NCBI GenBank assembly: GCA_963837585.1
Contig: CAWINX010000004.1
Span: 372,001-436,000 of the forward strand
DNA from: CAWINX01 sp963837585
GTDB lineage: Bacteria > Actinomycetota > Thermoleophilia > Solirubrobacterales > 70-9
Direction of reading: 5' to 3'
Length of the DNA stretch: 64,000 nt
Under the pieces are notes generated by a model, which searched no databases, was not told where the DNA came from, and saw only the letters and a program-made list of their open reading frames with translations. Of this stretch, positions 37,252 through 46,737 are shown one piece after another. How positions within the stretch are numbered: position 1 is the first letter of the stretch; each line of letters begins with the position of its first letter. The position numbers were made by a program, and so were the translations under genes.

Positions 37252-37935
37252 CTAGGACTGCTCGCGCTCGTAGTAGACGCGCGCCCGCACCGCCAGGCCG
37301 GCGCTGTTCAGCTCGACCGCCTCGATCGCCCGGTGGCCGTCTTCGCGCTTGTAGAGGATCGCGAAGCCGCCCGGGCCGACCAGGACCGACTCCTCGGTCA
37401 TCGCCAGGTTGGGCGCCAGCTCGAGGCCGTGGCGGAAGTGGGTGCGCAGCTCATCGCGGCCGCTGAAGCGCTGCTCGGGGGCCTCGCCGACGAGGTCGGG
37501 CATGACGAACTCGACGTCATCGGCGTAGCAGGCGACAATCGCCTCGAGGTCGTGGGAGTTCCAGGCCTCCAGCCAGCGGTTGGCGTGCTCGCGGACGCCG
37601 CCGCCCTTGCCCTTGCGGCCGAAGCGACGACGGCGCCTGCGGCGCGGGCGCTTCGCGGCGGGCTCGGCCTCGCTTGCGGAAGGCTTCTCTGCGCGCGGTT
37701 TGACCGATTCCTCCCGAGGCGGCGTCGATTGCCCACGCGATCGAGTCGACTCCCCGCGCGGCGCCCGGGAGCGCTCCCGGCGCGGTGGCCTCGGCGCCGC
37801 CGGAGCGGCCGAGCCGCCGGCCAGCGCATCGATCAACTCGCCGCGGGACAGCATCCGGTAGCGCGGCACCTCCGCGTCGGCGGCGAGCGAGTGCAGCTCG
37901 GCGAGGTGCTTGGACTCGAGTTCGGCCTTGGTCAT
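37252..37935 (-). CDS. Rho-N/SAP-like domain fused to a SnoaL/NTF2-like domain
   Basis: A 227-residue protein in three parts. Residues 5-38 (LESKHLAELHSLAADAEV...LSRGELIDAL) look like the short helical domain found at the start of Rho and in SAP-like nucleic-acid binders. Residues 40-115 are Arg/Pro/Ser-rich and strongly basic. Residues 115-227 form a SnoaL-like alpha+beta cone (ANRWLEAWNSHDLEAIVACYADDVEFVMPD). The mix suggests an RNA- or DNA-tethered small-molecule or protein-binding domain. Function unknown. Confidence 0.65.
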   Translation of the reverse strand: MTKAELESKHLAELHSLAADAEVPRYRMLSRGELIDALAGGSAAPAAPRPPRRERSRAPRGESTRSRGQSTPPREESVKPRAEKPSASEAEPAAKRPRRRRRRRFGRKGKGGGVREHANRWLEAWNSHDLEAIVACYADDVEFVMPDLVGEAPEQRFSGRDELRTHFRHGLELAPNLAMTEESVLVGPGGFAILYKREDGHRAIEAVELNSAGLAVRARVYYEREQS

Positions 37936-37948
37936 CAGCGACGCCAGG

Positions 37949-39636
37949 CTACTCAATCTTCCCGCCGGCGGCGGGGTCGATGCCCTCGCGCGCGGCGGCC
38001 GCCGGCCAGGCCTCGGCCTCGGCCTTGACGCGGCGGCGCGACCAGCCGAGTTCGGCGCCAAGCGCCTCGGCGACCGGTCGCGCCGAGTCGGCGGTGCGCA
38101 GCTGCGGGGCGGCGAGGATGCCCAGCCGGGTGCGGCGCAGCAGCACGTCGGCGACGCGAGCGCGCCTGCTCGAGGCGGGCCGCGATCACGACCTCGGCGA
38201 GCAGGTCGGGGCGCCCCTCGACGATCGGCGCCGCCAGCTTCGGGTCCTCCCAGGCGAGGGCGAGGACCGCCCGCGCCGCGTGCCCGTAGCGAAAGGCGAG
38301 CTGGGAGACCGAGTCCTCCCCCACCCCGTCGGGCGCCTGGAGGTCGTCGGGGCGAGCCTCCATGCCGAGCGGAATCTCGGCCGTGTGGCAGGGCGCCTCG
38401 CGGCCCTCGCGCTCGACCAGCCGGTCGACGGTCTGCTTGGCCATCCGCCGCCAGGTCGTCAGCTTGCCGCCGGTGATCGTCAGCATCCCCGAGGAGGTCT
38501 CATACAGCTCCGCCTTGCGGGAGATGTCGACCGACTTGCGGGGGTCGCCGGTGGCGATCAGCGGGCGGACCCCGGCGTAGGCGCCGACCAGGTCGCTGTC
38601 GCCGAGCGAGACGCCGAAGAACGAGTTGATCGCGTCCAGCAGGTAGGCGATGTCGTCCTCGCCGGGCTGGGGATGGTCGATGTCGCCGTCGAAGTCGTTG
38701 TCGGTGGTGCCGACAAGGGTGCGCCCGTACCAGGGCAGGGCGAAGATCGCCCGCCCCTCGCCGGCCGGGACGATGCAGGCGGCGCGCCCGGTCGAGAGGT
38801 CGGCCCGGTCGATCAGCAGGTGCGTCCCGCGGCTGGGTGAGATCCGCGGCACGTCCTCCTCCCCGACCACCTCCTCGGGGCGGATCCGGTCGGCGAAGAC
38901 GCCGGTCGCGTTGACCACGTTGTCGGCCTCGACTTCGAAGCGCTCGCCCGGACTCGGCCTCGACGAAGGCGACGCCGGAGGCGCGCCCGTTGGAGGAGAG
39001 CACCTCGGTCACCTCGGCGCCGTTCAGCATCGTCGCGCCGAAGCGCTCGGCCTCGCCGAGGATCGTCAGGACGAGGCGAACGTCGTCGGTCTGGCAGTCG
39101 TAGAAGAGGTAGGCGTTCTGGGGGTCGCGCGGCGCCAGGTCCGGGACCATGTCCAGCAGCTCGTCGCGATCGATCGTGCGGTGGCGGTCCGGCGACCAGT
39201 AGTAGTCCTCGTCCTCCTCTTTGGAGGCGCGCATCTCGCGGCGGCTGCGCCCGACCCGCGTGGTCGCCATCACGTCGTACATGTTGAGGGCGACGCCGAT
39301 CCGCCGGTCGCGGCGGAACTCGGCGAGGGCAGGGACGAGGTAGGGCGTCGGGTAGACCAGGTGCGGCGCGAGCTGGACCATCAGCTGGCGCTCCAGCAGC
39401 GCCTCGCGAACCAGGCCGAGGTCGAGGTTCTGCAGGTAGCGCAGGCCGCCGTGGACCATCTTCGAGGAGCGACTGGAGGTGCCGGACGCGTAGTCGCCGC
39501 GCTCCAGCAGCGCCACCGAGTAACCGCGCGCGGCGGCGTCGAGCGCCACCCCGGCGCCGGTGATCCCGCCGCCGATCACGACCACCTCGAAGCGCTGCCC
39601 GGCGATCGCCTCGATTGCCGCCGTCCGGGTGATCAT
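37949..39636 (-). CDS. glpD: Glycerol-3-phosphate dehydrogenase, FAD-dependent (two frame shifts)
   Basis: Oxidises glycerol 3-phosphate to dihydroxyacetone phosphate and passes electrons to quinone. The FAD fold opens with VVVIGGGITGAGVALDAAARG; the family motifs SSRSSKMVHGGLRYL and TGGKLTTWRRMAKQTVD follow. Extra bases at about 38955 (inside ESGERFEVEADNVVNATG) and 38160 (before VADVLLRRTRLG) split the frame. Corrected length is about 561 residues with the C-terminal helical domain. Ends 13 bases before the Rho-N/SnoaL gene. Confidence 0.92.
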
Positions 39637-39658
39637 CAGATCGTTGACTCCATGGCCG

Positions 39659-40169
39659 CTAGTCGAGAAAGACGGTGGATTGGGCGACGGGCGGGCGCTC
39701 CGGCGGCGACTGCTCCTGGCGCGGGTAGCCGAGGTGGAGGAGGCCGACGAAGCGCTCGTCGTCGGGGAGGCCGACCGCGGCGCGTCCCGCCTCCTCGCGA
39801 AGGAAGGCCGGCGTGCGCCAGTAGCCGGCGAGGCCGCGGGCGTGCGCGGCGAGCAGGACGATGTAGGAGGCGACGGCGGTGGCGTGGAGGTCCTCCTCGT
39901 CCTGGACCGGGTCGCCGCCGAGCGCGCAGGAGACGACGACCAGGGTCGGGCAGCGGTCGAGCTTCGCCGCGCCCTCGGGGCCCGCCGCCTCCTTCAGCCG
40001 CGTCGAGGGCGCCGGGCCCGACGACGCGAAAGCGCCAGGGGACGGTCAGGTGGTGGTTCGGCGCCCAGCGCGCCAGCTCGAGCAGCTGCTCGAGCTCCTC
40101 GCGCGGCAGCGGCTCGGGCGAGAAGACCTTGTGGGTGCGACGGGTGCGAATCGCCGTCTCGACGTCCAT
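39659..40169 (-). CDS. Nitroreductase-family flavoprotein (single-base frame shift)
   Basis: A 169-residue FMN enzyme: AIRTRRTHKVFSPEPLPREEL at the start, WAPNHHLTVPWRF (FMN loop) and, after an extra base at about 40010, LKEAAGPEGAAKLDR, ALGGDPVQDEED and HARGLAGYWRTPAF. Closest in feel to YdjA-like nitroreductases. It lies downstream of the cobalamin-type transporter, but it lacks the pattern I would expect of BluB, the B12-ligand synthase, so a link to B12 is not claimed. Confidence 0.8.
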
Positions 40170-40195
40170 GACTGGAACATAGTCGCCGGGGTCGG

Positions 40196-42120
40196 CTACC
40201 AGCCGTAGCGTTTGGCCAGCCGCCAGGCTGCGCCGGCGAGCAGACCGGCGACTCCGAGGCCGATTCCTATCGGGATCCAGGGACTGCTGCCGGAATCGGT
40301 TCCATCTATCTGTTGCGACGCCAACGTCGCGGCTTGGGCGGTGTCGGACCCCCTCCTCTCTCGCCTCCCCGCTGGAGTGGCGATTGCTGACGCCCCGGAG
40401 GTGGCTGGGCGTTGAGGCGCAAAACGTTCGGAGGGGGCACCGACACCGCCGGAAGGAGCGGGTTGCGAGGCAGCGGTTGGGGCTCCGGCCGTAGGGGCGG
40501 AACTCGAAGCGGAGAGCTGGGTGCCGGCCGTCTTCTGCTTGTGGGCTTGCGGGGCTCTGTGGCGGGGGGGCGATTGGGAAGGACTTTTGGGCGGCTGCCA
40601 CCAGGACCTCGCCGGTTACCCAGACCGGGGTTTGGTCGCTGGAGGCGGAATAGCGGTAGTGGCCGTCGCTTGCCTGGCGGGCGTTTATGTAGTCGAGCGC
40701 GCTGTTGCCGTCACGGTGGATCGAAGCCGGGGAGGCGCCTGCCGCGACTATTCCCTGGACCGCCCAGCCGGTCGACTGGCTGTTGACCGGGCCCGCGCCG
40801 CCGAGACCGAAGCCGCCGTTGGGGCGCTGCGCCTTGCGCAGGTAGGCGAGCCCGCGCTTCGACGCCTTCGAGCCGTCCGAGAGCGCCTGCAGGACCGACC
40901 CGGTCCCGTCGGCGGTGCTGGGCGAGCCGGGAACGTCGCCCCAACCGCCGTCGTCGTTCTGCGCCTTGCGCAGCCATGAGAGGGAGTCGTCGAGGCCCGC
41001 GGTCGCACCCGCCCTGCGCAGGGCGATGACGCTGAAGGCGGTGTCGTTCGGCCAGCCCTCCCAGGAGCCGTTGCGACGCCGGCGCTTGGCCAGCTCGGCG
41101 ACGAGGTTGCGCCCGGCGAAGGAGCGCGGGTCTGCGCCCGCCCCTTCCAGGGCGAGGATCGAGCGGGCGAGGTCGCCGGTGCTGGAGATCTCCTTTTCGT
41201 TGCGGCGCAGGAAGGCGATCGGCGTGTTGTCCGTGGCGGGAAACGTCAAACGGGTTGCGCCCGGCCGCCTCGAGCCCGAGCATCGCCCATCCGGTCATCG
41301 CCGCGCTGGAGTCGTCGCCGGGCGAGGAGCTGAAGCCGCCGTCGCGGTTCTGGACCGACTCGAGCCAGTGGACCGCGCCTCCGACGCCGCCCGCGCCGGC
41401 GCGGGCGGGCGCGGCGACCGAGAGCGCCGCGGCGGCCAGCAGCACGGCGGCCACTCCTCCGCCGCGGAGGCCGGGGCGCAGTCCCCCCGGACCGGGGGCC
41501 GAGGCCGCTCGCTCCTCGACCCTCCCCCACTCGAAGCGCCGCCGGAAGCGGCTCAGCATTCGCACCATCGCCGGGCCCGCGATCAGCGCCAGGGTGACGT
41601 TGCCGGCCGCGTGGGCGATGTCGAAGGGGACGGCGCGCCCCTCCAGCACGAGGAAGTGGCGCAGCGAGAGGTCGCCGCCGTAGGTGGCCATCAGCGAGAA
41701 GTTGAGCAGCGCGCCGTAGGCGATGCCGGCGAAGCCGCAGACCGCCGCGAGGGTGAGGCGACCGGCGTTGCGAACGCCGAGGGCGAGCGCCGCGCCGAGG
41801 ATTCCGCAGAGCCCCCACCCCGCCATCTGCCAGGGCGTCCAGGGGCCCTGTCCGAACCAGAAGTTGGAGACCAGCCCGGCGAGCGCGCCGACCGCGAAGC
41901 CGGGGGCGGCGCCGAGCGCGTAGCCGGCGAAGATGACGATGTCGGTCGTCGGCTTGACGTTGGGGATCGCCGCGAAGGCGATCCGCCCGGCGATCGCCAG
42001 AGCGGCGAGGGCGGCGACCAGGGCGACGACCTGCGACGGCGGCCGCGAGCGCTCGTACCAGGCGAAGCCGCCGAGCAGGACGGCGCCGAGGACGAGGAAG
42101 CTGGCCAGCTGCCAGCTCAT
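40196..42120 (-). CDS. ECF transporter S component fused to an intrinsic-factor-like helical-barrel domain (two frame shifts)
   Basis: From the ATG at 42120 (ATGA overlap with ecfA) about 640 residues. Residues 1-190 are a six-helix S component with NVKPTTD (54-60) and GQGPWTPWQM (90-99). A further signal-like helix (about 223-243, ending APARAGA) leads into residues 247-560, at least five repeats of the squalene-cyclase/prenyltransferase type (DGGFS, NGSWEG, DGGWGD, NGGFGLG, DGHYR). Then comes a Ser/Ala/Pro linker and a C-terminal anchor (WIPIGIGLGVAGLLAGAAW). Extra bases occur at about 41246 (T-run) and 40570 (run of seven C). Such barrels form the alpha domain of animal intrinsic factor. 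A masked gene boundary near 41.5 kb cannot be excluded. Confidence 0.78.
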
Positions 42121-43851
42121 TCGACCGCTTCCCCGCTGCCGCGGGCGAAGGCCATCGCCCCCTGCTCGGGAGTGATCACCCCGGGCAGGTCGAGCACCCT
42201 GGCGACCTCGGTGGCGAAGTACCAGCCGCCGGAGAGCACCTCCTCGGCGGGGCCGTCGGCGATCGTCTCGCCGTCGCCGAGCAGCACCACGCGCTCGGCG
42301 AAGGCGGCGGCGAACTCGACGTCGTGGGTGGCGACGAGCACTCCCGCCCCGCGCGCAGCCAGGCCCTCGATCAGCGCGACGAGGTCGTCCTTGCGCGCCC
42401 GGTCCATCCCGCGGGTCGGCTCGTCGAGGGCGACCAGGCCGGGCAGCTCGTCGCCCTCCATGCGGCCGGCCAGGGCGATCGCCAGCGCCAGCCTCTGTCG
42501 CTCGCCGCCGGAGAGGTCGCGCGGGTCGGCGTCGACCGCGTGCTCCAGACCGACGATCCGCAACGCCGCCGCGCCGGCGTCCCCCGGCAGCTCGTCGCCG
42601 ACCCGCTCCCGCACCAGGTAGTCGCTCGGGTTCTGGGTCAGCAGCGCGATCCCGCCCGGCGTCTCGATCTTGCCTCGCACCGGATCGACCAGGCCGGCCG
42701 CGGCGCGCAGCAGCGTGCTCTTGCCGGCGCCGTTGCGGCCCATCAGGGCCACTCGCTCGCCGCGGCTCTACTCGCAGGTCGATTCCGCGTAGGACGTCGT
42801 GTCGCTGGTCCCCGCGGGTCAGCTCCACCCAGAGGTCGCGGGACGTGAGCGCACTCGGGCGGGTGGCGCGGGGGGGCGGACTCCGTCGCCCGGAGGCTGC
42901 GGAGGGCAGGGGATCGTCCCTTGACGGGCACGATGCCTTGCCCGCGAGCAGCGCTCCGGGCGGCGGGTCCCCCCCGCGCCACCCGCCCGAGGTGCCGCTC
43001 CGTCTCGACCGCTTAGGGTGCGGCGCGCATCGCGAACTCCGACGGGCAGCGGGTCCAGGCCGACGAGGGAGAAGAGGCGCGCTGCCGGGGTTTCCAAAGC
43101 TGGATCGGCACTGTTGGGCCCATGCCAGGAAGTCGCGGGGATTGCCGTCGAAGGCGATGGCGCCGGCGTTCATGGCGATTACTCGGTCGGCGGCGGCCAG
43201 GCAGCGTTCCAGGCGGTGCTCGGCGAGGAGGATCGTTACTCCCCATTCCTCGTTGAGGCGGCGGAGGAGCCAGATCAGCTCGTCGCCGGCTACCGGGTCG
43301 AGTTGGGACGTCGGCTCGTCGAGCAGGACGAGCTTTGGGCGGGTGACGAGGGCCGCTGCCAGGGCCACTCGTTGCAGCTCGCCGCCCGAGAGCGTGTCTA
43401 CCGTGCGGCCGAGCAGGTGCGGGATAGCCAGAGCCAGGGCGACCTCCTCGACTGCGCGGGCGCGGGACGCGGGCGGGTCGCCGCGCATCTCCAGCGGCAG
43501 CTCAATCTCGGCGGCGACCGTGGTCGAGACGACCTGGGTCTCGGGGTCCTGGGCGACGTAGCCGACCACGCTCGCCAGCTCTCCCGGCCCCGCCTCGATC
43601 GCGTCGAGGCCGGCGACCTCGACGGCGCCGTCGATCTCGCCGCCGTGGAAGTGCGGGACGAGGCCGCAGGCCGCCCGCAGCAGGGTCGACTTGCCGCAGG
43701 CCGAGCGCCCGGCGAGCACCGCGAACTCTCCGCCGTCGAGTCGCAGGGAGACGTCGCGGAGCGCCGCCGCGGCGGCCTCCGGGTAGGCGTAGGTGAGGGC
43801 CTCGATCGCCAGGGCCGGCGCGGCGCGGGTCTTCGGCGGCGCCTCAGGCAC
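42117..43851 (-). CDS. ecfA: ECF transporter ATPase with two ABC domains (about three frame shifts)
   Basis: Energy module of the ECF importer, both ATPase domains in one chain. Domain 1 from GTG 43851: Walker A GRSACGKST (48-56), LSGGE (154-158), Walker B LVLLDEP. After an extra base at about 43105 a poorly conserved linker follows, then a compensating shift between about 42850 and 43060, and domain 2 with an extra base at about 42770: LMGRNGAGKSTLL, DLSGGERQRLALA, LVALDEPTRGMDRA and VATHDVEFA. Domain 1 lacks the usual Asn in GxNGxGKST (Ser-Ala instead). Coupled to ecfT and the S component. Confidence 0.85.
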
Positions 43852-44793
43852 GGGAAGCTCCGACGGGGCTCGTTACGGCCGGGGGCTGCGGCCGACCGGC
43901 GGGGATCGTCCTCACTGTGCGACGGGATCGGCGACGCAGCGGGGCCAGCCCGCTGAGGGCGATCAGCGCCGCGAGGACAAGCGTGGACGTGTCCGCGCCG
44001 ACCTGAAGGGTCGGGTAGGCGCTGAACCCGTCGGCCCCGAGCAGCTTGCCGGCGATCGCCGCGAGGGTCACCGCGGCGCCGACGGCGTAGAAGCGGGCGT
44101 CGTGGCGGGAACGTCCCCGTCCGCTGCCGCGTCCGCGGCGCGTCGAGGCCGTAGCCGCGCAGCTCGAGGGTCGCCGCGACGTCGACGGCGCGGTCCAGGG
44201 AGCCGGCGAGGAGGCGGCGGGCCAGCGGAGGCGCGGCCGACCGGAGCGGCGCCGGGACCGCGCAACCGGCCGGCGTCGCGGAGCCGGGTCGCGTCCGCGG
44301 CGGTGACCGGGACGAGGCGGGAGACGAGCGTCGCGGTGAGCGCCGAGCGGCCGGCGATCGGCCGCAGGGCGCGAAGCACCCGGTCGGGGTCGACGCAGGA
44401 GGAGTAGACGGCGAAGGCGACCATCGCCACCGCGGCTCGCAGCCCCAGCACCGCCCCGGCGGCGATCGCCTCGGCGGTGACGTCGACGCGGCCGAGCAGC
44501 GGCCAATCGCCGAGCCGGGCCAGCACCGTGTCGCCGCGACTGACGACCAGCGCGTTGACGGCGACGATCAGCACGGCCAGGGCGAGGCCCATGCGCAGCG
44601 CGGCGCGGACCGCGTCCCGCGCTCCGGCGATCCGCCCGGCGAGCACGACGGCAACGCCGGCCGCAACCAGGACCACCGGGCTCGAGTAGAGGAAGGCGAC
44701 CAGCACCAGCGAGCCGAGGTAGGCGACCGCGGCGCCGGGAGAGGCGGCCTGGAGCAGGCCGGGGCGGGGCGTGTAGGCGAACGGCGACCTCAT
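43844..44793 (-). CDS. ecfT: ECF transporter T component (two frame shifts)
   Basis: Membrane coupling protein of the ECF importer. From the ATG at 44793 (ATGA overlap with the DUF4430 lipoprotein): helices AYLGSLVLVAFLYSSPVVLVAAG and LALAVLIVAVNALVV, then RVLRALRPIAGRSALTATLVSRLVPV. Extra bases at about 44245 and 44140 split the coupling-helix region; corrected it reads LARRLLAGSLDRAVDVAATLELRGYG, the typical ...ALELRGYG EcfT motif, and ends with further helices near 43990. About 315 residues. Confidence 0.82.
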
Positions 44794-45741
44794 CGCAGCG
44801 GCAGCGCCTCCTCTCTCCCGCCCTCGACGGCGACCGCGTAACGGTCGCGCAGGTCGGCTTCGTCGAGAGCGCCGGCGGCGGCGCTCACCCCGGCGGCGGT
44901 CGAGCCGGTCACGACCCAGGTCGGCGGCGCGTCGTAGCGCCGGGTCGCGGCAACCAACCCGGCATCGGGCCCAAAGACGCGCGCAACCTTCCCGGCCTCG
45001 TCGAGACCCCGCAACTCGAAGCTTCCGCGGTTCTTTGCCCGTATAGGCAAAGGACAGCGGACTGGGGAAGTCCGCGAAGACGCCGCTCGCCTGCGGGCCG
45101 TCCTCGATCTGGGCCGCGGCCGGGTCCCGGCGCACCTCGACCCAGGGGCCGACCAGGACCCGGATCGCGCCGGCCGGAGATCCGGTGGCGATCGTCGCGC
45201 CGGCGTCCTCGAGCCTGGTCCGGACCACAGCGCACGCCTCCCCACCGCCCATGCACTCGACCGCCACCGGCCGCCGTTTGCCCTCATAGCCGTCGACGAA
45301 GGGCTGCGGCCAGGAGCCGACGACCGCGGGCACCCGCATCGCCGCGCTCCAGTCGCGGTAGTCCCACCAGATCCGCTCGCCACCGTGCAGCGGGTAGTCC
45401 GCCGCTCCGGTCTCGGACTCGACGCCGTTGACGTAGAAGAACCAGTCGGTGGGACCGGCGCCGGCCTCCTCGACCGCGGCCAGGCCGTCGATCGACTGCA
45501 CGAAGTCGCCGCCGTAGCGGGTCTCGATCTTGGCGTTGCGGTCGAGCACCCTCATGACGGTGTCGGACTCGGTGACGCCGTCGTCGAGCGGACCGACGAG
45601 CGTATGGGCGCCGTAGTCGCGGGTCACCGTCAGGGTGACGTCGCCCAGCCCCTTGCCGGGGCCGAGGCCGCAGCCGGCGGCCGCGAGCGCCGCTGAAACC
45701 AGCAGCGCGATCGCGACCGCCGTGCCGCGGCGTCCGGTCAC
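44790..45741 (-). CDS. DUF4430 (transcobalamin-like) lipoprotein (single-base frame shift)
   Basis: From the ATG at 45741 a lipoprotein signal ends in LAAAGC (Cys24). Residues 34-131 match the DUF4430 fold, seen in TESDTVMRVLD and TDWFFYVNGVE...YPLHGGERIWWDYRDW. In animals this beta domain is the cobalamin-clamping C-terminal part of transcobalamin and intrinsic factor (PF14478). A second domain of unknown type follows; an extra base at about 45050 shifts the frame, after which it runs AKNRGSFELRGLDEAGKVARVFG to EGGREEALPLR, about 316 residues. Likely the extracytoplasmic receptor partner of the ECF transporter. Confidence 0.8.
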
Positions 45742-46490
45742 CTACCCGATCCGCGGGGGCACCTGCGCCCCAGGCAGACCGCCGCCAGGTTGGACGGAAT
45801 GTCCTTGCCGTGGCGGGCGATCAACCTCATCGGCCTGCCGATGACGACGGTGGTGCGACCGTCCGCCCCGGTCGGGCTCGACGCGCCCCTCACCTTGACC
45901 CCGGGCGCCGGCGTCCGCTTGCCGTTGTCGTCGTAGGAGAAGACGCGGACCTTGAACGGCTTGCCCGCCTTCGCGCGCTTGGGCGCCTTCAGCGCCAACT
46001 CGTCCGGGTACGGGAACGGCTCCAGCGCCCAGAGCACCTCGTCGCCGGCGTGCAACTTGACGTCCTCGCCGCCGATGTTGGGGTTCTTGTGGTTGACCTT
46101 CAGGTACCAGGACAGCGTGTCGGTCGCCGACTTGCCGCCGACCCCGCAGAGGGCGAGGCCGAAGTCGAAGTGGTCGGAGATCAAGATCGGCCGCAGGGCC
46201 GAGGTGAACCTGGACGCCTGGATCAGCGCCCCCAGCGCGGTCGCGCCCTTGATCGTCACCGCTTTGCCGCTGCCCCCGGTGCCGGTGCCGAAGCATTCGG
46301 CCTTGGGACTGGACTTGATCGACGCGGTCCCGGTGCGCAGCGACTTGTCGGCGAGCACCTTGCCGTTGTCGCTGACCGCGCGCAGGTGGACGGGGACTCC
46401 CTTGGCGAGCGCCGGAACGGCGACGCCGAGGGCAAACGTGAGGGCCAGCGCGCACGCGGCGGCCGGCCGGAATGGGATGAGTCTTGGCAT
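45738..46490 (-). CDS. Secreted DUF4430-like protein, first gene of the cobalamin-type operon
   Basis: A 250-residue protein. Start ATG 46490 follows AGGAAAGGG at about 8 bases. A signal peptide (cleavage near VPALAKG, residue 29) is followed by a DUF4430-like domain with WYLKVNH (128-134) and GDEVLWAL (149-156), and then a C-terminal Ig-like beta domain (AGKPFKVRVFSYDDNGKRTP). It contains several Cys. It stands directly behind the cobalamin riboswitch, so it is B12-regulated, and is coupled by ATGA to the DUF4430 lipoprotein. Confidence 0.8.
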   Translation of the reverse strand: MPRLIPFRPAAACALALTFALGVAVPALAKGVPVHLRAVSDNGKVLADKSLRTGTASIKSSPKAECFGTGTGGSGKAVTIKGATALGALIQASRFTSALRPILISDHFDFGLALCGVGGKSATDTLSWYLKVNHKNPNIGGEDVKLHAGDEVLWALEPFPYPDELALKAPKRAKAGKPFKVRVFSYDDNGKRTPAPGVKVRGASSPTGADGRTTVVIGRPMRLIARHGKDIPSNLAAVCLGRRCPRGSGR

Positions 46491-46527
46491 TGAAGCCACC
46501 CTTTCCTCGAGGGTTGTCATGGCTGGC

Positions 46528-46680
46528 CGGGGACAGGTCTCCTGGCTTCCGAGGTGGACGGCCGCACCTTCCCGGGGTTCAAGAGTCGTCCCCAGTGGCC
46601 GGCGCGCGTGGCGCCTGCGGCTTCCTTTCTCGGTCACAGTGGCGGGACCGCGCCGGCTTCTCACCGGACTTCCCTTGACC
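46528..46680 (-). ncRNA. Cobalamin (AdoCbl) riboswitch
   Basis: On the minus strand the segment ends in the B12 box GCCAGGAGACCTGTCC (46546-46531). Upstream lie GCCACTGTGACC and GCCGGTGAGAAGTCC-like stems (46640-46676) and GCCACTGGGG near 46600, the conserved parts of the class I cobalamin riboswitch. It precedes the first DUF4430 gene by about 40 bases and so should switch off the ECF operon when B12 is plentiful. Exact ends are approximate. Confidence 0.9.
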
Positions 46681-46737
46681 ACCGACCTATGTACGCGGGC
46701 GAGTCTATCCCCTCAGGTGGGCTTTAACCGGCGGCAT

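Noticed and set aside
39659..40169. BluB (B12 lower-ligand synthase) for the nitroreductase beside the B12-type operon
   Set aside because: The sequence resembles general YdjA-type nitroreductases, and the hallmark substrate-lid pattern of BluB is not seen.
40711..43851. A single 1046-residue ABC-to-barrel protein
   Set aside because: It arises because two frame shifts join ecfA and the S component; the conserved motifs and an ATGA overlap at 42117-42120 show two genes.
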